The position numbers and the translations under genes are program-made. A stretch of DNA of 64,000 nucleotides from Pachyseris speciosa (lineage: Eukaryota; Cnidaria; Anthozoa; Scleractinia; Pachyseridae), in contig JAEMWC010000032.1 of the NCBI GenBank assembly GCA_016490735.1, positions 1,952,501-2,016,500 of the forward strand, given 5' to 3'. Below, piece after piece: positions 20,580 through 31,000 of this stretch. How positions within the stretch are numbered: position 1 is the stretch's first letter; the number at the start of each line of letters is the position of its first letter. The notes under the pieces were generated by a model. The model made no database searches. It saw only the letters and a list, made by a program, of their open reading frames with translations, and was not told the DNA's origin.

Positions 20580-21105
20580 ACGTGTGTAAAACTATTGTCT
20601 GGAAAATGACGTGACTTCTGTATGTATAAAACCTATTGTCTAGGCATGACATCACTTTTACATGTATAAAAACTATTGTCTGTAGGTATGACGTAACGAA
20701 AATAGTGACACCAATGCATAATAATAGACACACTACACACAAAGAATATCCTTCGTTCTAACAACATCGTTCCCAGGGCTTTTCCCTGGAAAAAAATATA
20801 GGAAAAGCACTGGGAACGAGGTTGTCGTTCTGAAAACATGCTCCAACACTCAGGTCGAGTTACTGGACTGCTCTTAGAACGCTACAAACAACAATGTATT
20901 CTTCGTTCTAAAAGCACGAGGCAACAAACACCCTACACACCAAAATATGCTTTGCTTTGAAAGCGTGAGGTAATAACCACGCTACACACAAAGAATATTC
21001 TTCCTTCTAAAAGCTTGAGGCGACAAACACACTAGAGACAAATTATATTCTTCGTTGGAAAGCGTAACTAAGGGCACAAACACGTTACAGACAACATCTA
21101 TTCTT
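20580..21105 (+). repeat. Diverged minisatellites with hairpin
   Basis: First come three units of about 50 bp built on TGTATAAAAACTATTGTCTG...ATGACGT (20580-20695). Then come about five units of about 50 bp built on CTACACACAAAGAATATTCTTCGTTCTAAAAGC (20725-21105). A hairpin with arms ACAACATCGTTCCCAGGGCT/GCACTGGGAACGAGGTTGT (about 20760-20828) interrupts the second series. Confidence 0.7.
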
Positions 21106-21296
21106 AGTAGATGTCCATTTGTAAAACAAAACACGTTAATCACTAATTTTTGTCTCATTACTCGATAATTGCAGCTTACGTTCGCTACACATATATCACA
21201 TTTCGGCAAATTTTATCTGGTATCATATGACAGTTGAATTGCAACTGCTTTTTCAAAACCAGGTACAGTGTTTCATAGCTGTTTTGTCGGTGAAGC

Positions 21297-21640
21297 GTGA
21301 CGATCCGAGTCGGATGGGTCCATCCGACAACAAATCTAAGCCACTCTATAACGTTATGCTGAAATTTTTCTCACGCGTAATGAGTGAGTCAGATCTTTTT
21401 TTCTCATGAAGGGTCGTGCATGACTATCCGAGTAGAATGTAGTCCATCTGACAGCATTTACAACCTCCTCTATAACGTTAGGCTGGAATTTTTTTTGAGT
21501 CTCTCGAGAAATGACTTCCATTGAGTCGGAGCGCTTTTTCATATGATAGGTCGTGACGATCCGAGTCGGATGGAGTCCACCCGACAAGATTTACAGCCTC
21601 CTCTTTCCTCTATAACATTATGCTGGAATTTTCAAGACTG
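21297..21640 (+). repeat. Three tandem ~125-bp repeats
   Basis: Units start near 21297, 21419 and 21551. Each reads GTGACGATCCGAGTCGGATGG, then CATCCGACA, then CTCTATAACGTTATGCTGGAATTTT with variation. The palindromic word ATCCGAGTCGGAT heads each unit. Confidence 0.8.
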
Positions 21641-22153
21641 ATTTCCTGTAAGTTGCATCGTTCACCACTTCATTCGATCCGACTCAGACCGGGAAACTGA
21701 AGCAAGGCTTTAGTAGCATGAAGAGGCTCAACACGCCACTTCTAGCGTTCTGTCAATATAATGCTAGGTTGTGAAAGCTATGCGCACTTATATTTTACAT
21801 AGCCTCAGGATTTCGGTGTATTTTTCGTGGAGATGTAAATATGTACTCATTAATTTATATTTATAAGAAGAGCAAACCTAAAGGAAACTTAACTAGGGCA
21901 CAATTACGTCATTATTTTTTCACGGTAAAAACACACACATCAGGAATTACAAATGTATATAAATATTACTATTTCTATTATAAAAACCAATTTGTCACTA
22001 GCAATTATATAGTACACTAATAGAAGAAAATTAAAGCCTGGTTTCCATGGATGCCGTGTTAGAATAAGTTACCAAACGTCGAATATTATTGTAAGACGTT
22101 GCTTGTCTATCGTCAGAGGGCAGACAGCTATAACTAAAGCTATATACATAATA
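21641..22153. other. No gene recognised
   Basis: AT-rich sequence without motifs, apart from a final GATCCGACTC word near 21675. Confidence 0.4.
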
Positions 22154-22335
22154 AGGATACCTCACAAATTAATGTGATTGGGTAAGCTGAAGCCGCTCTA
22201 AGGCCACTAAGGCCACATGGTAGCGGGCATTACCCCTTAAATCTACCAAATCAAAGATTGAGCCCATGCATTAGCAGCTATGGACAGCTGGTTCGGCCTT
22301 GTTAGGCCTTATCAGCATGGCATGGCTAATGCCCG
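22154..22335 (-). mobile_element. Second hammerhead-bearing element, decayed
   Basis: On the minus strand the sequence repeats the right three quarters of the element at 15352-15604, from the GCATTAG arm of helix I to the GGTATCC end. The ribozyme core is mutated. CTGATGA has become CTGATAA (complement of 22309-22315), altering the conserved G of the core. The GAAA box reads GAAC. Helices I and II and the GTC cleavage triplet remain. The 5' hairpin part is missing. It is a truncated, presumably inactive relative. Confidence 0.8.
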
Positions 22336-22869
22336 ATTTCTATTTTTATAAAAGTCACAGCACGTAGACAGGTGTTTGCGTGAGGAGGTGCGTGCGAGTT
22401 TCGAGGGGGGACCGGGGACTTTGAAAAATATGACCGTTCAAGACTTCATTTTGGGCGTTTTGAAGGACGTTACATACAAAATTTTTAAATTGTCCCAGTT
22501 TAATTTTTTAAATAGTTGATTAGCATCAGCATCGTAGCTGGAGTGAGCTAGTGAGAACGCGAGTCGAGCGATTTTGTAGTCTCTACAATTTGTCAGATAA
22601 TGTTTTGCCACAGTTACAGTACTGTACCCCATAGGGCACTACAATAGTCAAAGTGCGATTGAACTAATCCATGATAAATATTATGGAGGGTTGTAGGAGG
22701 CGCACAGTTATGAAGCCAGCGTTCTTCGTTGCTAACGACTTCATTCTTTCGTGAAAGACACTGTTCTGTGGACAGCGTGTCTGAAATACTTTCGACAAAA
22801 CTGGAGAACGCTTCCCAATCTCGTGTTGGCGTTCCTGTATCTCACATGCCAGAAATTTAAAATATTATT

Positions 22870-23240
22870 TATAAATTAAAAGTAAAGGTAAGTTTTCAAA
22901 CGTTTCTTAAAATGTTGAATTGCCAGAGTCGTTCTCTCCCAGTTCTAACGGGAGAGTGTTCCACAGTTTACTGGGGCCACCATTGCAAAAGCACGTTCCC
23001 TACGGTCCCCCATGTTTTCAAGCGAGCTGTCGGGGCGACCTTTGATAACATCAAAGTACGACACTGTGATTTATATTGGAGCATATTTGTAATATACTCT
23101 GGTGCTGCGCCATTAAGGGATTTGAAAACTAATAAACGAATTTTATGCATAATGCGATATCGAACCGGTAACCAGCGAAGCTCTATCAACACAAGGGTGA
23201 TGTGATCAAATTTTCGGGTACGCCTTTAATATAGGCTGCT
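22870..23240 (-). mobile_element. CR1/L2-like LINE fragment, ORF2 C-terminus
   Basis: The minus strand reads LIELRWLPVRYRIMHKIRLL, VFKSLNGAAPEYITNML, and a serine/threonine segment LSKVAPTARLKTWG, then a stop and a short tail region (FNILRNVKKLTF). This block is the conserved C-terminal end of CR1/L2-type ORF2 proteins, downstream of the reverse transcriptase. The fragment is truncated and decayed. Confidence 0.8.
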
Positions 23241-23730
23241 GCATTTGAATCGATTGTAACTTAGAAGAAATGTTGCATGGACCAAGAAGAAGCTGAACTT
23301 CTATTACCGCCAAATAACTTTCAATACTCCGAACCCACCAATTCCTCTTCTCCTTTTCATTCACCTTTCGTTTCTACTATAATCCAATTCAACCAGGAGG
23401 TGACTCACGGAAACCTCTGATTTATTAACAAATGCAAATTCTTGGCGAAAAACAATTATTTCTAAGCAACAATTCACTCTAATTGAAGTTCTTCTTTACA
23501 ATATTTAAATATTATAAATACGTTGCAGTTGGATCAGCACAAACCGCCAACTGCTTTTTTCCTTACTAACAGTTCAACGTGTTCAGGACTTTTCAATTCT
23601 ACTTGAAGCCGTTGCATCATCCTTCAAAGGTAAACAATTCTGTTAAATTAACCTGCAGGGGTTCAGTCAAACCGTTCGAAGTCACTGTTCGGTAATTTCA
23701 CAGCCTGTCAGGTGTAAAATCCATACCTGG
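23241..23730. other. No gene recognised
   Basis: AT-rich sequence; no open frame, repeat or splice pattern that I can support. Confidence 0.4.
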
Positions 23731-23734
23731 TTAT

Positions 23735-24115
23735 TAAAGCATATTAACCACGTGGAGTCGATTCAAAGGCACGTTATTCGACTTATTTGCGGGTAAGATA
23801 TAACATATAAGGACTAAGGTTAGATGAGCTCACGTGCCATCCATACTGCTGAGAATGAAGTTTCTCTGTTTGGTGCAGATGTACAAAATCATATTCGGGC
23901 ATTGTGACATAGACCCTGTTAAGTTTCTAATTTATTTTAATATTTCAACTAAAACCCGTAAGAATCGTGACTTAAAAATTAAACCAAATATTTTCCGTAC
24001 AAACTATTTAAATTTTCAATTTAAACAAGCACCTGCTTTAAATTTTCTTAAATATTCTCTTTTAGAAGCCTTGCACTTGGTTGTGAATATTTTTATGTAC
24101 ATATCATCTTAAGAT
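23735..24115 (+). mobile_element. LINE fragment, ORF2 C-terminus
   Basis: Across frames I read VESIQRHVIRLICG and DITYKD, then LLRMKFLCLVQMYKIIFGHC, DIDPVKF and KIKPNIFRTNYLNF. This is the order of the C-terminal part of cnidarian CR1/jockey-like LINEs (QRRATK..., DLVQMYKI...DIDP). The frame is open from about 23834 to 24112 but the product ends early. It is a pseudogene fragment. Confidence 0.65.
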
Positions 24116-24500
24116 TTTTAATAGCATTGTATTTTTAATCGGCAATCTATAGTTAGCCAGAATGGATAGTTCGTGTGTGTGTTTTAGGCGTTCCTCAAAA
24201 GGGAAAAGCGGGTTTGAAGGAGGTTTAAAATAAAAAAAATTCAAAAAAAAAATTCAAAAACATTTCAGTTACTTAATGTTAATAATATTGCCGCACCTTA
24301 AAACAGGAATGGCGACATTTTAAAATTCTTAAAAGATTGTCCCAGCACATTTATTTTGATGGATCATCACTACCAGTTTTTTATAAGTTGTTACCTTTAT
24401 AGCGGTATCAAACAAATGCCCAATGATTGGTAAACAAGTTATGGATTTCTTTTCCATACCTTAAGTGCCCATAGCGACACCAGTTAAAAATACCCCTAAC

Positions 24501-24695
24501 AGACCTTTTTAGCTTGAAGATTTTGTTTTCCCCACGTAGACCATGTGATGTTACCCTAGAGAACTATTTCTTTGAAATTTCGCCATATTGACGTGAATAT
24601 GTACGAATAATTTCTGAAAAGACAAAAGGCGAATCCCCTTGGGCGGATCACATGGTCTACATTGCGAAAACAAAATTTACAAGCTACAAAGGTCT
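24501..24695. mobile_element. MITE with ~60-bp imperfect TIRs
   Basis: AGACCTTTTTAGCTTGAAGA with GATTTTGTTTTC and GTAGACCATGTGAT are mirrored by ATCACATGGTCTAC, GAAAACAAAAT and AGCTACAAAGGTCT. The 195-bp element is non-coding. Confidence 0.7.
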
Positions 24696-24783
24696 ATTTC
24701 AGCTTTAAGCGAGAATAATTCGAAAACGAGCTAGGTGACCCATTTATTATTGTCGGGAAATAGTTAGCATAATGAAATACAAC

Positions 24784-24893
24784 AGTTTGCAAAGTTTAAA
24801 AACAATGTAGCAGAGGATTGAAAGCCACCTTCACTTTTCACAAATTTAAGGTGGCTGTGAATCCGCTCCTACAATTTTTAAAACTTTGCAAAA
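24784..24893. repeat. Snap-back palindrome
   Basis: GTTTGCAAAGTTTAAAAAC...GCCACCTTCAC and AAGGTGGCTGTGAAT...TTTAAAACTTTGCAAA pair. It is a relative of the palindrome at 10640-10720 and 47450-47545. It lies about 0.36 kb upstream of exon 1 of the sulfotransferase gene. Confidence 0.6.
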
Positions 24894-25144
24894 TTTTGAA
24901 ACTTGACACGCTCATTCCTTTTGAACAATAAAAAATAGGGCTCAGGGAGCTCGTTTTGTGTTATTATGATTCACACTAACACTACCTGAGCATGTGCTGA
25001 AGATCACGCACTGCCCACGTGCTGCTGTATCCGGCGATGGCAACAACTGCGGAATGCCGGTCGGGATACATTTGAAGTTTATCAGGGGCACGTGACTAAG
25101 AATCAACCAAGCACAGTGCTCGTTTTCTTGAGTGAACGTTTAGG

Positions 25145-25151
25145 TATAAAA
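25145..25151 (+). promoter_or_regulatory. Possible TATA box of sulfotransferase gene
   Basis: TATAAAA sits 98 bases before the ATG at 25249, with a pyrimidine-rich stretch (TTTCCCTCCAG) between them. A start near 25175 would leave a short 5' UTR. This is inference from spacing only. Confidence 0.35.
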
Positions 25152-25248
25152 ACAATGCAAATTATTTAATTCCAAATTATCGTGAATCGAGCTGGAAAAG
25201 ATTAAAAGTACAATAATTATTCACGTTTCCCTCCAGACCTAGGTCATC

Positions 25249-25393
25249 ATGTGGTCAAGACCTTGTGTGCAAGCCCGTGGAGTTGTGGCTGTGATAATTA
25301 TTGCTGGATTTCTACTGGCCGGCTTTATGGCAACTTGGAGGAACCAAAATATTTACTTCATCATGAACCAATGCTCACCAAGTCACAATTATG
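25249..25393 (+). CDS. Sulfotransferase exon 1 (copy 2): signal anchor
   Basis: ATG at 25249 opens 48 codons plus one base, ending at donor GTAAGG (25394). The product starts MWSRPCVQARG, then a hydrophobic segment VVAVIIIAGFLLAGFMA (about residues 12-28), then a luminal-type stem. This is a type II signal anchor, as expected for a Golgi sulfotransferase. The one-base overhang joins exon 2 in frame through a GGT codon. I chose this ATG because the anchor follows at once and the phase matches exon 2. The equivalent exon of copy 1 is not in the window. Confidence 0.75.
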
Positions 25394-25751
25394 GTAAGGA
25401 TAATTAACAATCATTCACTGGATAAGATGTGATAAATAACCAATCCCGCAACCTCAGAGGAGAGACCCTGGGAACGAGGTTGGCAATCCCGAGTAGAATA
25501 ATTGTTTTATTAAAAACTCTACGACAAATCATTAAGAATCTGAACAAAAATATTGAAAGAAAGGGGCCCAGAGAAAGAGAACACCGAAAGAAAGGAAACC
25601 TTTCGCCATCACATCACGTTTCCGCGCAAAGTTGACTGAATCCAATGAAACTGTCCGAGAACAACGTAGAAGCTTCACTTTTGGAAAACGCGCTGAGTTT
25701 AGTTGCTCGGAACTGTTGTAAAGGGTCAGTGGTTTCGTAAAAAATTGTATA

Positions 25752-25772
25752 ATAATAATAATAATAATAATG
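25752..25772. repeat. (AAT)n microsatellite
   Basis: Seven AAT units in intron 1 of the sulfotransferase gene. Confidence 0.85.
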
Positions 25773-26178
25773 CTTGAGATTTTTGAGTGGTCGCTTACAG
25801 GACGTTCGACTGTATTCAGCGTCCGGCTTTCAGTCATCGGAATATAAAGTTACTGCCTTTTTGATGGTTCAGTCCATGAAACGAAAGACAAAAAGTGTTT
25901 TTCTACATCTTCAATCTTCATACATGGGATCGCATAAATTTCAGGCCAGGAAAAGCTGAAGTAAATGACTGACGTGAAAACCTACCACCTGCCTGACTTT
26001 GAAAACGTTAAAAACGTGATCACCTCAAGAACTAGTCACCTGACTGTTAGGTGTCGTAAAAGTGGTTCTTAACGTTTCTATTATCATTACAATAAAGTTC
26101 TTCCAATCTCGAACGAACAAAACCCTTCGCAATTCTCCAGTTCAAATTTCTCTTTTATCCTTTTGATTTCTCCTGTAG

Positions 26179-26531
26179 GTGAAGATATTTCACAAAGTGA
26201 TCTGCACAAAGCTTATAGTCACCTCAAAGTCATTTTATTTTTTATTGGTTATCCACGAAGTCGTCACAGCCTTCTTGGTTCGCTATTGGATGCTCATCCC
26301 CGCATGGTCATTTCCGACGAGTCGAGGGCTTTCAGAATGTGGAAATCAAATCATAGTCAATGGATATGCTCACTTAACGAATATTACGATGTAATGTTTA
26401 GATCTTCAGAGGAAAGCATTGCAAGAGGCAGACGATCTCATGTCTTTCATGGCACGGTCGTGAACAAAACGTCTAAATACAGTTATTATGTACCCAACCA
26501 ATGGCAAGGTCGATATGATAGTCATATAAAG
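26179..26531 (+). CDS. Sulfotransferase exon 2: 5'-PAPS loop
   Basis: The exon lies between acceptor TGTAG (ending 26178) and donor GTAAGG (26532), 118 codons with the shared first codon. It encodes VILFFIGYPRSRHSLLGSLL, then DAHPRMVISDE. This is the strand-loop-helix that binds the 5'-phosphosulfate of PAPS, in the style GYPRSGHS of a sulfotransferase group common in invertebrates. The usual glycine of the loop is arginine here (SRHS). The second half (NEYYDVMFRSSEESIARGRR, then FHGTVVNKTSKYSYYVPNQW) fits substrate-region sequence of that group. Introns on both sides keep the frame. Confidence 0.8.
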
Positions 26532-26884
26532 GTAAGGCAAGACATTTGGGGTAACGGTAGGGGTGTGGGGAGGCACAAGGAAAACGCTATAGAAGCTGTG
26601 AGGAGAGGCCTTAGGACTGAATAGTCATGCCACTCTCATTTGCAAATCTTGTCAAAGCCATTTCACTGACCCAAATGAAAAACAAAGTAAGATTTCAGCG
26701 TTCAAAAATAGTAGTCAGAGTGAAAAAATACTTAAGATTATTCCGGCTTATTCATCCAAATTAGTGGGATAGGCGTTGAAGTTGTCAAGGGATGGAAAAA
26801 AATCTCCTTCGTGCAGTCAGCTCATCCACAGAACATTGCATTCCGTCTTTAGCGTTGCTTACGTTCTCTGATTTCATACTGAAG

Positions 26885-27110
26885 TGATGATGCCGTTCAC
26901 GATGTTTTTAATGAGCTTGATGATGAAGACAACCATGCCAGTGTTGATACCGATAATATTGATGATGAAGATGACGATGATGGTGTTAATGATAATGGGG
27001 ATCAAGATGATGTCGATGGTGATAATGATGATGACGATGATGCTGACGATAATAATGATGGTGGTGGTGGTTGTAACCAGGGTGATGATAATGATTATGA
27101 ACGATGACAA
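26885..27110. repeat. GAT-rich imperfect microsatellite
   Basis: Counterpart of 3330-3560, in the intron before exon 3 of copy 2. Confidence 0.85.
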
Positions 27111-27210
27111 TGATCCTTCCCGTAGCGCTTTGTAATTGTTCAGAGCAATACACTTCGTTGTTTAAACTTCAGCAAGGTCTCTGAACTCCTGTTTTTTCCT
27201 TAATCCAAAG

Positions 27211-27411
27211 GTGATTGGTGACAAGGCGGGTGGGTGTACAGCCAGAGCGATGGAGGAACCGGATGGTGTGGATGCTGTACGTCTATTAGAGAAGGAATCT
27301 GGCGTCAAAGTGAAGTTTGTTCATGTGATTAGAAATCCATTCGACACTATTGCGACGATGGTTTTGCAGAATAAGACAATAAACAAGCGTGATGGAGCAC
27401 ATGAAGTTAAG
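27211..27411 (+). CDS. Sulfotransferase exon 3: 3'-phosphate loop
   Basis: Sixty-seven codons lie between acceptor CCAAAG (ending 27210) and donor GTACG (27412), phase 0 on both sides. It encodes VIGDKAGGCTARAM, LLEKESGVKVKFVHVIRNPF and DTIATMVLQNKTINKRDGAHE. The VIRNPFDTIAT block is the 3'-phosphate-binding segment (R...D...S/T type) that holds PAPS. The exon is intact here and frameshifted in copy 1. A 337-bp TIR element begins only 85 bases after the donor. Confidence 0.82.
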
Positions 27412-27496
27412 GTACGATATGCACATTTGTAACACTGTTCAAATATTGTCATGGCACACTCAATATTCCTCATTACTTTCAACACAGAGAGAAAAA

Positions 27497-27833
27497 GGGT
27501 GCTTACCATTTGTCAGAAAATCAAGAAATTTCGGTTTGAAGTCCAATGGTAAGCTAATTTTCCGGAAAATCTTTTCGAAAATTGTGGACAACCTCCAGAC
27601 GGGTAGTCCTCTTGTTCGGTTCGGAAAGGAATTTCGGAAATTTGCTTACCATTTGAGCGAATCATTCCGTTTCCAGGTCCTTTTGCGCCAAAACGAGCGA
27701 GTGCACATGATGGAACAACTTGCAGTAAATGGTAAGCGCCGATCTCATCCGGTTGGTCGGTAAATTCAGAAAATCGCTTACCATTATTCAACAGTCATTC
27801 CATCCGGATTTCTCTGACAAATGGTAAGAACCC
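27497..27833. mobile_element. TIR element (MITE) in intron 3, copy 2
   Basis: Same element as 3901-4237, with ends GGGTGCTTACCATTTGTCAG and CTGACAAATGGTAAGAACCC. It is shared by both copies, so it is older than the duplication. Confidence 0.75.
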
Positions 27834-28019
27834 AAGATCTCTCAACAAAAAAAAGTGCTTACATGACTCCATTTAACCCAGCCTATGATGAAGTGGATAC
27901 TTCCTGTATAAATATTTACAAATTTTAATAATAAATTATAATTACTTAATTATCTCCCCGTCGGGGCTTTTCAGGGAAAATGATACAAATACGAGAAACA
28001 AATAATTCAAATAAACATA

Positions 28020-28300
28020 ACATGATAAGAATCCCAACTGGCCGGAGGTAAACCAATTCTCTTTTACCGGGGACTACCCAGAACAACACCAGCTAGCGGC
28101 CAGGGTCCAGTTGTTCGAAGCATGGTTAGCGCTAACCAGGGTTAAATACCATGGAAACCTGTAGGTTTTAATACATCTTATCCAATGTTTAGAGCTAACC
28201 ATGCTTCGAGCAACTCAGCCCGGGGCGGGGTTTGAACCCGGGGCAACCGCGTATTGAAATCCAGCGCCCAAAACGCTCGGCCACCATGCCTCTTTGTTAA
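28020..28300 (-). mobile_element. tRNA-derived SINE, copy 2, split by a MITE
   Basis: Minus-strand head with A box near 28283-28273 (TGGCCGAGCG) and B box CGGGTTCAAACCCC near 28240-28227; the body contains GCTAGCTGGTGTTGTTCTGG. It is homologous to 4440-4612. A 119-bp MITE (28103-28221) sits between head and body here and is absent from copy 1. Confidence 0.7.
28103..28221. mobile_element. Short MITE (AGTTGTTCGAAGCATGG family)
   Basis: GGGTCCAGTTGTTCGAAGCA and GCTTCGAGCAACTCAGCCC are inverted ends, and GGTTAGCGCTAACC/AGAGCTAACC are inner arms. The interior shares TAGGTTTTAATACATCTTA with the copy at 44758-44860. Confidence 0.8.
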
Positions 28301-28318
28301 ATAATAATCAGTATAATT

Positions 28319-28560
28319 GTCCAGGGGACTAACCACAACACTCCACCAGGCTCTTTACGAACATACGATACGTTGTGAAAACCATTTGATGAGATGCTCT
28401 AGGTATTCGCTCGAACGAGCACATGGTTCTCAAAAAACACAACAAAGGCAAGGGCTTAGGGCTGAACGAAAACCCTAGTTGATAACAACAAATCAAATTG
28501 CATCTCAAATGTTCAGGCTCGGCTGATCTAAGACAGCTTACAGTTCTTAAAATGTTCACA
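28319..28560 (-). repeat. BEL/Pao 3' LTR (approximate)
   Basis: The minus strand from just after the polyprotein stop (28567) begins near TGTGAACATTTTAAG and ends AGTCCCCTGGAC at 28319. The terminal 59 bp (28319-28376) are repeated at 33937-33995 at the other end of the element, as expected for LTRs. A 70-bp piece of the same LTR recurs at 45137-45210. The 5' boundary is a guess from context. Confidence 0.6.
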
Positions 28561-28566
28561 TGATCT

Positions 28567-29608
28567 TCATGCTGCTTCCTCAAGAAGGCACAACTTCGAT
28601 ATAGGGCGAACAAGTCTCGAGTTCTTCGTCTTCACTTCTGCAGTGCGCACACGTAAATCTTCACCCGGGAACACTTTCGTTACACGGCCTTACAGCCAAC
28701 GGCACCTCGGAACAGTGTTGTCTACCACAAGAACCAGGTCATTCACTGCCAAATTTTCTCTTTTTCAGTAGCCATTGTGTCGTTGCTGTAACGTGGGCAC
28801 ATATTCCCGAATCCACAGAGACCAGAAGCAGTTAGCGAGAAACTGCTCAGACCTCCACTGTTTGCGCGAGTAAAGCTCCTCCTTGGCGAAGACACCTGGG
28901 GGTACAACGAGAATTCGTCGTTGAAGAAGTAAGTGGTTTGGGGTGAGTGGCTCCATATCATTTGGATCATAACTGGCTAAACAAATGGGTCGGCTGTTTA
29001 AAATGAACGTAACTTCAGCAAACACTGTACGCAAGGTCTCCAAACTGACGGCAGCACCTTGATTACCAAGAACAGCGTTCATGGCCTTTCGCACACTTCT
29101 AATAAGTCTCTCCCATACGCAACAAACAACTGTGCCATTCTGCTTCATGAGGATGTAGCTCTCTCTTGATGAGCTCTTCATTTAAATCTTGAACCGATCG
29201 GCGAAGTTCCTTCTCAGCACCTGTGAAATTTGTGCCGTTGTCTGACCATATTTGTTTAGGACAACCACGAACAGAAATAAAGCTACGCATGGTTTGGATA
29301 AACGTGTCCGTTTTCAATGAACTGACATCTTCAATATGAATTGCTCGACTATTGAAGCAAGTGAATATGCAACCATACACCTTCACGCTGCTACGACCAC
29401 GCTTCACATTGAACGGCCCAAAGAAGTCTACACCGGTGTATGTAAACGGAGGTAAGTAAGGTACTAATCTCTCTTTGAGAAGGTCTGCCATCACCTGTTG
29501 CATAGTAAACGCGTTACGCTTGCGGCAGTTGACACATTTGCTCAGGACCTGGCGTACCAGAGATCTCGCTCTCAAGATCCAGTACATTTGGCGGATGACG
29601 GACAGCAC
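28567..29608 (-). pseudogene. BEL/Pao integrase and C-terminal domain
   Basis: The minus strand from 29608 reads a zinc-binding segment with [10 protein letters not shown] and then the integrase core. The core has [10 protein letters not shown] (first Asp), [15 protein letters not shown] (second Asp) and, after a frameshift near 29130, [17 protein letters not shown] (Glu). [20 protein letters not shown] and PLTPNHLLL follow. The C-terminal block [16 protein letters not shown], then [20 protein letters not shown], ends with TGA at 28567-28569. The order and motifs are those of BEL/Pao polyproteins. At least one frameshift and one stop break the frame. Confidence 0.85.
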
Positions 29609-29661
29609 ATGTTCACATGTTCACATGTTCAAAAATCTCAGAGAATTTGTGTCACTCGACG

Positions 29662-31000
29662 TCACTCTGGTGTGGTAGAACCTTCAATATCTGCAACTTC
29701 TTCTCGGAAACGAATCAACACGCTACTCAGGTCATTTGTCAGACTAGGTCCCTCTAAGAGCTGTTCATTCAAAGATACGCCATTGAATCTTGGTGCTGCA
29801 TCGAATACTACCCTCACTTTACCAGGCTTATTAGGGTTGGTTGCTGGGTGATGAGGAAGGAACCACGTGGTGTTGCTGACTGTGGTTGTTTCTTCTTTAG
29901 TTAACTTTCGTGCGTATCCTTTAGTTACACAATCATCAATCAAAGCTCTGTATTTAACTTCTAGCTCTGGTCACGTTTAAAGCGTTTCCTTAAGTGCTGT
30001 AACGTACTTCGGCTAGCCCTCTATTGATAGGGAGCACAGGATTATCAGCCTTCCACAGGAGTCCCATCTGGTAATGCCCATCTTGTTTGCAAACGGAGTT
30101 GTCAATCAACTTCAAGGCTCTACGGTCTTCCACAGACATGGGTTTAGTTTCATACTTGGCAGTGCCATAGGAGTCAATATTCCAGAATTCCTTGAGCTGG
30201 TTATTCAAGGAAACATCCTCCCCACTGATTAGGTTGACTTGCATCTGACTGGAGGTATGTACATTAGGGGAACCACCAAGTATACTCCAACCAATACATG
30301 ACTTGATGGCGGGTGGTTCATTAGGCTTGCCCCTTTTCACATCGAGAGGTACGAAAACTTCCTGGATATCGGTACCAAGCAGGACAGAAATCTTCTTCCT
30401 TTCCACCTCAGGAAAACATACTTGCTGCAGATGCGGCCACTGCTCCATCGATCCTTTACAGCCCAGGCGGCCTTGACATCAATCACGTTGTCATTCAGGT
30501 TGTCCACTGAGGTAATCTTAAAGTCAACCTTCAGCCCTTATTCTTCAGCATTAGCATTGTTAACGGTTGTACGTGAAAGCTTACTTGACGATCCCTGAAT
30601 GTTCCACAGCTTCACAAGAGAAGGGTCTATCATAGCTATGTCAGAACCTGAATTCACTAGACCATAGGTCGTTATTTGGCTGCCATCCTCGCTCATCACT
30701 TTAACCGGGATGACTTGAGGCAACACCTCGCAAGAATTAACTGGGCCTTTCGCAGAGCATGTTGAAATAGTACCTTGATGAGGTACTAAGTTCTGGTTGG
30801 CAACCTCATTATTCTGGTTTACCACCTCCTGGTTTGTCCTTTCTCTGGGTTCGGGGAAGTGCAACAAGGTGTGATGCATCTTGCCACAACCTTGAAGCTT
30901 GCACCTTGCTAAAGATTTATAGTTCTTCGAATTGTGTCCAGCTGGGCTGAGACAATTGAAGCAAATCTTCCTTTGCCCTAAAAGGTCACTTCTCTCCTGG
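29662..31000 (-). pseudogene. BEL/Pao zinc knuckles, protease, RT start
   Basis: From 31000 downward the strand encodes zinc knuckles (CFNCLSPAGHNSKNY, third Cys replaced by Tyr; then CKLQGCGKMHHTLLH). An aspartic protease region follows (TTYGLVNSGSDIAMIDPSLV). Its active-site triad reads NSG where DSG/DTG is usual, so it should be inactive. After a frame break near 30500 comes the protease-RT linker ([14 protein letters not shown], then [14 protein letters not shown]). A frame break near 29960 leads to the RT start ([40 protein letters not shown]), which stops at VADIEG (about 29680). The rest of RT and RNase H is missing. Confidence 0.85.

Noticed and set aside
20580..21105. Regular direct repeats as a CRISPR-like array
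   Set aside because: The units are diverged and have no unique spacers between identical repeats; this is a eukaryotic minisatellite.
29498..29851. Plus-strand frames across the BEL element
   Set aside because: They are antisense to well-supported integrase and RT coding sequence.
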